From Selaginella moellendorffii (taxonomy: Eukaryota > Streptophyta > Lycopodiopsida > Selaginellales > Selaginellaceae): a stretch of 64,000 nucleotides of DNA. This document shows positions 56,451 through 64,000 of this stretch, in pieces. The notes under the pieces are model-generated. The model did not search any database and was not told where the DNA came from. It worked only from the letters and a program-made list of their open reading frames with translations. The position numbers were made by a program, and so were the translations under genes. The DNA lies in contig NW_003314301.1 of NCBI RefSeq assembly GCF_000143415.4, forward strand, positions 452,242-516,241, written 5' to 3'. Each line of letters opens with the position of its first letter. The stretch's first letter is position 1.

Positions 56451-59400
56451 ATGGATCTCCGGTTCCCTTACTCTCCGGCGGAGCTGGCGCGGGTCAAGCG
56501 CGTCCAGTTTGGGCTGATGAGCCCTGACGAAATTGTATGGATTCTCCTCGCCTTTGTAAAAGGGGGGAAAATTTCTGAGACTAATCCGTGCTTGTGGTGT
56601 TCTTGCAGCGGCAAATGTCCGTCTGTAAGATCGAGTCGAGCGAGACTTACGACAGGGGTAAGCCAAAATCTGGCGGCCTCAGCGACCCGAGACTGGGAAC
56701 GATTGACCGACAAACCAAGTGTGAGACTTGTGGCGGGAGTATGGCTGAGTGTCCTGGGCATTTTGGGCATTTAGAGCTGGCCAAGCCCATGTTTCACATC
56801 GGATTCCTGAAGACAGTGCTGGCCCTCCTCCGCTGTGTGTGCTACAACTGCTCGCATATCCTAGCGCTCGAGGTTTGTCGCGAAACGCTGCTACTTTGCT
56901 TTATCTTTGGTTTGGTGTGTTGGCAGAACGATCACAAGTTCAAGCTCGCGAAAAAGGCGAAGAATCCCAAGCAGAGGCTCAAAAAGGTCTTGGAGTGCTG
57001 TAAGAACAAGCAGAAATGCGAGGGAAACAACAACGATATGGATGGCGAACAAGATGATCAAGAGGGCGAGCAGAAAGGCCACGGAGGTTGTGGAGCTCAG
57101 CAGCCGAAAATCACCATTGATGGGATGAAGATTATTGCCGAGTTCAAGGTTCCAAAAAAGAAAGGCGACGACCAGGATCAGTATTTGCCAGAGCCTGTCG
57201 AAAGAAAACAGCAACTTACTGCTGAAAGGGTGAGACACTTCTTTGTTAAGTGATGGTTCCAACGTTCTCTTCGTGCAGGTTCTGGGTATACTAAAGAGGA
57301 TAAGTGACGAGGAATGCCGCATACTCGGTCTTGATCCTCAGTTTGCTCGTCCAGACTGGATGATTTTACAAGTTTTGCCCATTCCACCTCCACCCGTGAG
57401 GCCTTCTGTGATGATGGACAGCTCGGCCCGCAGTGAAGTAAGTTTACTTTTTTCTTGATCAAGTTTGCGTTTCTTACATTTTATTTCTGCTGTTTTGTTC
57501 TTTTTTAGGACGACTTAACTCACCAACTTGCCATGATAATTCGGCACAATAACAACCTGAAGCGGCAGGAGCAGAATGGTGCGCCGACACATATTATCAA
57601 TGAGTTCACCCAGCTCTTGCAATTTCATATTGCAACATATTTCGATAATGATCTTCCTGGCCAGCCAAGGGTACATGAAATGTTTGGCTTGCGTGTTACT
57701 TAATCAGAATGTGCAGGCAACACAACGCTCTGGTAGACCCATCAAATCCATCTGCCAACGCCTAAAGGCTAAAGAGGGACGGATTCGTGGGAACCTGATG
57801 GGCAAGCGTGTTGATTTTTCTGCTCGAACAGTTATCACCCCGGATCCGAATATCAATATTGACGAGCTAGGAGTGCCATGGAGTATTGCGTTGAACTTGA
57901 CTTATCCAGAAACTGTGACTCCATATAACCTCGAACGGTGAGCAATTCTTTCATTGTGTTTATCTCTGACCTTTTCCTTTTATGAACCAGATTGAAAGAG
58001 CTGGTGGAATATGGGCCGCATCCACCCCCTGGCAAAACAGGTGCAAAGTATATCATTAGAGAAGATGGTCAGCGTCTGGATCTAAGGTATCTCAAAAAGA
58101 GCAGTGATCGGCACTTGGAACTTGGCTACAAGGTAATGGATTTTTTGTCGCTGCAGTCTCTTATTTTTCTTGTTAATGTAGGTTGAGAGACACTTATGCG
58201 ACGGCGATTTTGTGCTCTTTAACCGGCAGCCAAGTCTGCATAAAATGTCAATCATGGGACACCGAATACGGATAATGCCTTACTCGACGTTTCGGCTTAA
58301 TCTCTCCGTGACGAGTCCATACAATGCTGATTTTGATGGGGACGAGATGAACATGCATGTGCCTCAGTCTTTCGAAACCAGGGCTGAGGTCTCAGAGCTC
58401 ATGATCGTTCCCAAGTGTATAGTGTCTCCGCAGTCGAACAGACCCGTTATTGGAATCGTCCAGGACACACTTCTTGGGTGTCGAAAAGTAACCAAGAGGG
58501 ATACTTTTATTGAAAAGGTAATTTTGTTGTCTTGCTGTCTGAAGCCTGGCATTGATATCTTCTGTCTGCAGGACGTTTTCATGAACATCCTGATGTGGTG
58601 GGAAGATTTTGATGGGAAAGTGCCGACTCCAGCAATTGTCAAACCAAGGCCAATATGGACTGGAAAGCAGATTTTTAGTCTGATTATTCCCAAGCAAATC
58701 AATATGGTGCGAACTGCTGCCTGGCATAATGACAGTGAAACGGGCGATAATTCTCCTGGTGACACGATGGTGCGCATCGAGAAGGGCGAACTCCTGACTG
58801 GCACACTCTGTAAAAAGACATTAGGAACATCGTCTGGTAGTTTGATTCACGTCATATGGTAAGCCTTTCTTTCTGTCTCGGAGTTTCACGTTAACTTTAT
58901 ACATTTCAGGGAGGAAGTCGGGCCTGATGCTGCTCGCAAATTTTTGGGTCATACACAGTGGCTTGTCAATTATTGGTTGCTGCAACACGGTTTCAGCATT
59001 GGTATTGGAGACACAATTGCTGACTCTGCAACCATGGAGAAGATTAATGAGACTATCTTTAAGGCCAAGAACGAAGTGAAAGACCTGATTAAAATGGCGC
59101 AAGAGAAGCAGCTAGAGTCTCAGCCCGGTCGAACAATGATGGAGTCTTTTGAAAACAGAGTCAATCAGGTGAATTTTCTCCTCCTTTTTTATTCTTCTCG
59201 TACTAACCTATAATTATGCAGGTCCTTAACAGAGCTCGTGATGAAGCCGGAAGCAGTGCTCAGAAAAGCTTGTCTGAGAGCAACAACGTAAAAGCTATGG
59301 TGACCGCTGGATCGAAGGGCTCGTTCATCAACATATCCCAGATGATTGCTTGTGTGGGACAGCAGAACGTTGAAGGGAAACGAATTCCGTTCGGTTTCAT

Positions 59401-62400
59401 CGACAGAACGCTCCCGCATTTTACAAAGGATGACTACGGCCCCGAGAGTAGGGGGTTCGTCGAAAATTCTTATCTACGGGGTCTCACACCGCAGGAGTTC
59501 TACTTTCACGCCATGGGAGGTCGAGAGGGTCTTATCGATACAGCAGTGAAGACTTCGGAGACAGGTTACATCCAAAGACGTCTAGTGAAGGCAATGGAAG
59601 ACGTGATGGTGAAATACGATGGCACAGTTCGGAATTCGCTGGGGGACGTTATACAGTTCTTATACGGAGAAGATGGCATGGACGCAGTTTGGATTGAATC
59701 ACAGCGTCTCGACTCCATCAAAATGAAGAAGAAGGATTTTGATATGACTTACAAGTTCGAGGTGGATAACGAGAACTGGAATCCGGACTACATGGCCAGC
59801 GACTGTGCAGAAGATATTAAGACCATCCAGGAGATTCGCAACGTGTTTGATGCCGAGGTCCAGAAGCTTGAAGCCGATCGCAAGCAACTCGGTCTGGAGA
59901 TTGCGACTTCTGGCGACCCGCAGTGGCCCTTGCCGGTCAATCTGAAGCGTCTCATTTGGAACGCGCAGAAGATTTTCAAGATTGAAATGAAGAAGCCATC
60001 GGACATGCATCCTATGGAGATTGTGGAAGCAGTGGACAAGCTGCAGGAGAAGCTACTGGTGGTGCCTGGTGACGACCCGATCAGTATCGAAGCTCAGAAG
60101 AATGCCACCTTGTTCTTCAACTGTCTACTTCGTAGCACGTTTGCCAGCAAGCGTGTTCTCAAGGAGTACAGGTTGACGAAGGAGGCCTTTGAGTGGGTCA
60201 TTGGAGAGATCGAGACGCGGTTCTTGCAGTCACTGGTGGCACCCGGGGAGATGATCGGGTGCGTGGCTGCTCAATCCATCGGCGAGCCGGCTACACAGAT
60301 GACGCTGAATACTTTCCACTATGCTGGTGTCAGTGCGAAGAACGTCACTCTCGGTGTTCCCCGGCTGAGGGAGATTATTAACGTGGCCAAGAAGATCAAG
60401 ACGCCGTCGCTGTATGTTCACTTGAAGCCTGAAGTAAGCAAGGAGAAGGAGAGGGCCAAGAATGTGCAGTGCGCGCTCGAGTACACGACGCTGAGAAGTG
60501 TCACGCAGGCGACGGAGATTTGGTATGATCCAGATCCGATGAGCACCATCATTGAGGAGGACGTGGAGTTTGTCAAGTCTTACTACGAGATGCCAGACGA
60601 AGATGTCACTCCGGACAAGATCTCTCCCTGGCTACTGCGTATTGAGCTCAATCGCGAGATGATGGTTGACAAGAAACTCAGCATGGCAGACATCGCCGAG
60701 AAGATCAACCTCGAGTTTGTGGACGACTTGACGTGCATCTTCAACGACGACAACGCAGAGAAGCTGATCCTGCGGGTCCGGATCATGAATGACGACGTCA
60801 GCAAGGGTGGCGAAGTAGACCAGTCGGACGACGACGTCTTCCTGAAGAAGATCGAGAGCAACATGCTCACGGAGATGGCGTTGCGAGGGATCCCTGACAT
60901 CCACAAGGTGTTTATCAGGGAGCACAAAAGGCAGAGGTTTGACGAGCATGAGGGCTTCAAGGCCGAGACCGAGTGGATGCTCGACACCGAGGGCGTCAAC
61001 ATGCTGGCTGTTATGTGCAACGAAGACGTGGACGCGACGAGGACGGTCAGCAACCATCTGATCGAAGTCATTGAGGTGCTGGGCATCGAGGCCGTCAGGC
61101 AAGCTCTCCTCAAGGAGCTCAGGGAAGTCATATCCTTCGACGGCTCCTACGTCAACTACAGGCACCTGGCCATCCTGTGCGACGTCATGACTTACCGGGG
61201 CCACCTCATGGCGATCACTCGCCACGGTATCAACCGCAACGACACCGGCCCGATGATGCGCTGCTCGTTCGAAGAGACGGTGGACATCCTCCTGGACGCG
61301 GCGGTGTTTGCTGAGGCGGACCATCTCAGGGGCGTCACCGAAAACATCATGCTCGGGCAGCTAGCTCCCATCGGGACGGGCGACTTCGGGCTGCTGCTCA
61401 ACGACAAGATGCTGGAGCACGCGATCGAGCTGCAGCTCCCGAGCTACATGGAGACGGCCGACTTTGGCCTGGGGGGCGTGACTGGAACTCCGCACCACGA
61501 AGGGATGATGTCCCCGAGCTATCTGCTGAGTCCCAACTTGCGAGCCTCGCCAATCACGGACGCACAGTTCTCGCCATATGTTGGTGGCATCACATTCTNN
61601 NNNNNNNNNNNNNNNNNNNNNNNNNNNNNNNNNNNNNNNNNNNNNNNNNNNNNNNNNNNNNNNNNNNNNNNNNNNNNNNNNNNNNNNNNNNNNNNNNNTC
61701 GTCGCCGACTTACAGTCCATCATCGCCAGCTTACAGTCCGGCCTCTCCGGCGTACAGCCCGAGCTCTCCAGGCTACAGCCCGGCATCGCCCGCGTACTCT
61801 CCAACGAGTCCATCTTACAGCCCGACGTCGCCGAGCTACAGTCCCACTTCTCCGTCCTACTCTCCGACCTCTCCATCGTACTCTCCAACTTCGCCGTCCT
61901 ACTCCCCGACCTCTCCATCGTACTCTCCAACCTCGCCATCTTACTCTCCGACGTCTCCTTCCTATTCTCCGACTTCGCCATCTTATTCTCCCACTTCTCC
62001 GTCCTACAGTCCCACCTCTCCCTCGTACTCTCCCACCTCGCCGTCCTACAGCCCGACGTCTCCCTCGTACTCCCCCACCTCGCCATCCTACTCTCCCACT
62101 TCGCCTTCTTACAGTCCGACGTCTCCGAGCTATAGCCCGACGTCCCCGAGCTACAGCCCGACCTCTCCGAGCTACAGCCCCACGTCTCCGTCTTACAGCC
62201 CGACGTCACCGGCTTACAGCCCGACTTCTCCGTCTTACAGCCCGACGTCGCCTTCTTACAGCCCGACTTCTCCTTCCTACAGCCCGACTTCGCCTGCTTA
62301 TAGTCCGACGTCGCCGGCATACAGTCCCTCGTCTCACACTTACAGTCCCAGCAGTCTCAAGTATAGCTCCGCGAGCCCAAGCTACAGGTAAGTTACGAGG

Positions 62401-62504
62401 ATTCTTTTTCTTTTCTTCTCTCGATCTTTTTCTTTGTTAATGGTTTTTCTTGTGCTTGTTCCAGCCCGACCTCGCCCTCCTCGACGTACTCGCCTACGAG
62501 ATGA
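56451..62504 (+). CDS. RPB1: RNA polymerase II largest subunit RPB1, 12 exons
   Basis: Catalytic subunit of RNA polymerase II in the nucleus (plant NRPB1). It starts [20 protein letters not shown]. Exons: 56451-56534, 56609-56872, 56927-57229, 57279-57437, 57509-57670, 57717-57937, 57991-58132, 58182-58517, 58572-58858, 58910-59168, 59222-62387 and 62465-62504. Introns are 41-76 bp, all GT-AG. Landmarks: the zinc-binding [19 protein letters not shown] near residue 70, the Mg-binding [13 protein letters not shown] (about 58320-58358), the bridge helix and trigger loop region ([20 protein letters not shown], 59518-59577, and [20 protein letters not shown], 60268-60327), and FSPYVGG just before the CTD. 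A 100 N gap breaks the CTD. After it come about 31-33 heptads, mostly YSPTSPS, in a frame offset from that before the gap. The protein ends SSTYSPTR. The total of about 1800 residues is uncertain because of the gap. Confidence 0.97.
58327..58356 (+). other. RPB1 catalytic Mg2+-binding motif
   Basis: [10 protein letters not shown], the invariant NADFDGD motif of multisubunit RNA polymerases with three metal-binding Asp residues, is intact. Confidence 0.97.
61599..61698. other. Assembly gap of 100 N in the RPB1 CTD
   Basis: Exactly 100 N residues, a conventional placeholder for a gap of unknown size. It replaces the start of the CTD heptad array, a tandem repeat that is hard to assemble. Confidence 0.98.
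61699..62387 (+). repeat. RPB1 CTD heptad repeats
   Basis: Tandem 21 bp units encode YSPTSPS. The first four after the gap are variant ([28 protein letters not shown]). About 19 consecutive consensus heptads follow, then mixed consensus and YSPTSPA repeats, then variants ([21 protein letters not shown]). Only one Lys at position 7 is seen, close to the C-terminus. The heptads continue into exon 12. Confidence 0.95.
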
Positions 62505-62844
62505 GACGAAGGAATGTAAGAGTTTTTTTATATGAGAGGTTTGTGAGGTTTTGCTCGCGTTTGGTTTGGTTTGACGGATGAGTTGTTCCAGCAGAGGCGA
62601 TGGATGATTAACACACAAGTTTACTGAAGCTGTCCACAACCTGTAGAGCAGCCAGAAAATAAGAAGTTGGAAGAGAATGTAACTATTGCAGCTTATGACA
62701 GTTTTATTTATGATACGCATTGGAGGTCGTCCTTGGTGATGCTAGGGAGCATGCGCGATTTAGAGAGAAAATGCATGACTCTAAGTAAGATGGAATTTTT
62801 CTCTCTTGAGTGAAATGCTTTTAAATCCACTTCGCTTGATCTTA
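62505..62844. other. Intergenic region between convergent genes
   Basis: Probable RPB1 3' untranslated region and terpene synthase 3' end. No gene seen. Confidence 0.5.
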
Positions 62845-63967
62845 TTATTGATTTGATATTCTATAAGTTTCTAAAGAAAATTCAATCATGTCTTGAAGTT
62901 CTTTGTCTGGGTTTTTAAAAAGATCTACTTGCCTTACTTCGTTGTAGGTGATTAATATCATTCGCACTATCTCAAAGTTAAACCTTTTGATGTTTTTAGG
63001 TAGATCTTTCTGATGACTGATGAAGTAACTTTCATTGAGTTCCTTTTTGGTTTTATTAAGCAAGCTTTGCAAATATATTAATGCATCTGCCTCAGTTGCA
63101 CCCGGATGATCTTTCATATAACAAGAAACTCCTTGTGCTTGTTGTCCGAGTTTCATCTCAATCTAAAACGCAAAAATAAAAGATTTTTAGTGCTTAAGAA
63201 TACTATTCTCAGAGAGAGAGAGAGCAAACCTTATATGTTTTCATATCATTGGAAAGCCTAGAGATGATACGATCAAGCTTGAGAGGTTTGCTATCATAAA
63301 TAGTATTTAATAACTCTTCTGTTAAAAGCTCACCACAAAAGAATATGCCCATAAGTATGTGGACCCAACTTGAGACACTAACTTCAGCATTTTCCATGTA
63401 CTCCTCAAAACTTGGAATATACCCTTGAATTTTCCAACGAGCATCAGCAATGATAGATTTTATGACTTTTATGCACTGAAGATTAATGTAAATAACATGC
63501 CATAGAAAAAACTGATTTAAAATACTTACAATTCCTAATAAGTATTTGTAAATGAATTCTGGAGATAGATTCTGATGTATTTTGGAAGCTGCCTCAGTCA
63601 TGACAAGAACAATAGTATAAAATTCTTGAAAGAGAATCTTATATTCTAGAGAAAGTTCTTGTGACATAGAGATATCCCACCTGGAAGAACAAAAGAGCAA
63701 GCATTACTATAACTTGTAAAAGTTTATATATACAACCTTTCAATCACATTTTCGAGATGATCAAGCTCTTTAATGTTTGTTGCGTAGTCCAAAAGATCAT
63801 CAAATAATGTGTTTATGCAACAAGTCTTTATAAAAAAAACTCTCAACTGGCCAAATTCTTCCTCATGGAAAGTTGAACAAATAAGATAGTAAAGATAGGG
63901 GATCATGTTGATATTGGCTTTCAGTCTAGTAGATGGGATATTTTCAAAACCTGATGAATGCCACCAG
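62845..63967 (-). CDS. Class I terpene synthase, C-terminal part (runs off the window)
   Basis: Terpene synthases ionise prenyl diphosphates to make mono-, sesqui- or diterpenes. Four exons are visible, minus strand: 63967-63737, 63680-63530, 63475-63230 and 63162-62845. The first carries SWWHSSGFENIPSTRLKANI and the metal-binding TLFDDLLDYA (DDxxD form). The third ends LSNDMKTYK and the fourth opens IEMKLGQQAQGVSCYMKDHP. Together these give the second metal motif, N-D-x-x-T-x-x-x-E, and the plant-type CYMKDHPGATEADA. The helical alpha domain therefore looks complete and catalytically competent. The beta and gamma domains lie beyond 64000, so mono-, sesqui- and diterpene synthases cannot be told apart, though WWHSSG and the NSE-type motif are of the plant type rather than the microbial-like type also found in lycophytes. 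It converges on RPB1. Confidence 0.88.
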
Positions 63968-64000
63968 CTAAAAAATAAAAACACACTAAGTTAGAACATC

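Noticed and set aside
61699-62440. Arg-rich plus-strand tail and long minus-strand frame around the N gap
   Set aside because: Both read the CTD repeat in the wrong frame or strand. The correct frame gives YSPTSPS heptads.
1-64000. tRNA, rRNA and other structured RNA genes
   Set aside because: None was recognised by eye. Met-tRNA-like strings at retrotransposon ends are primer-binding sites, not genes. A covariance-model search was not possible here.

Overview
The window is nuclear DNA of a land plant, most likely a lycophyte of the Selaginella (spikemoss) type. The real genes have plant orthologues: RNA polymerase II RPB1, the nuclear-pore protein NUA/TPR, a plant-type class I terpene synthase and a decayed PPR protein. 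Introns in these genes are uniformly tiny (about 40-75 bp), as in Selaginella. A hedgehog-type Hint protein, absent from familiar flowering-plant models, also fits an early-diverging plant. The genus is an inference from these traits, not a database match.

Layout. 1-9.9 kb: three decayed copies of a multicopy gene family I cannot name. One is split by a 2.6 kb copia-like element with a perfect target-site duplication (TSD). A 1.2 kb hAT transposon with an 8 bp TSD follows. 9.9-15.8 kb: AT-rich, decayed retrotransposon material (an old copy and a fragment of LTR family A, and a gypsy reverse transcriptase relic). 15.9-17.1 kb: PPR pseudogene. 17.2-18.1 kb: small secreted Hint-domain gene, minus strand. 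18.3-26.8 kb: NUA, minus strand, about 45 exons. 27.2-28.3 kb: AT-rich MITE-like repeats.

28.65-52.49 kb is one 24 kb nest of transposons. Its outer layer is LTR family B, arranged LTR-internal-LTR-internal-LTR and bounded by TCTTT. A solo LTR of family A lies inside the left B LTR. A complete 14 kb family A element (34998-49040, TSD GGAGG, minus orientation) lies inside the second B internal region. Inside element A is a 6.4 kb terminal-inverted-repeat DNA transposon, called C here (40571-46959). Paralogous empty sites within the window support the solo-LTR and C insertions. C carries a Cys-rich transposase-like gene, a divergent second gene with a ParB-like motif, and at least eleven copies of a 24 bp palindrome seen nowhere else in the window. 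C is the best candidate for an undescribed system.

52.5-55.4 kb has no recognisable gene. 55.5-62.5 kb holds a divergent pair: a five-exon gene for a 153-residue single-pass membrane protein, and RPB1 (12 exons), sharing a 192 bp promoter. RPB1 is interrupted by a 100 N assembly gap at the start of its CTD repeats. The window ends inside a terpene synthase gene on the minus strand. The host genes show no sign of acting in one pathway; their order looks incidental.
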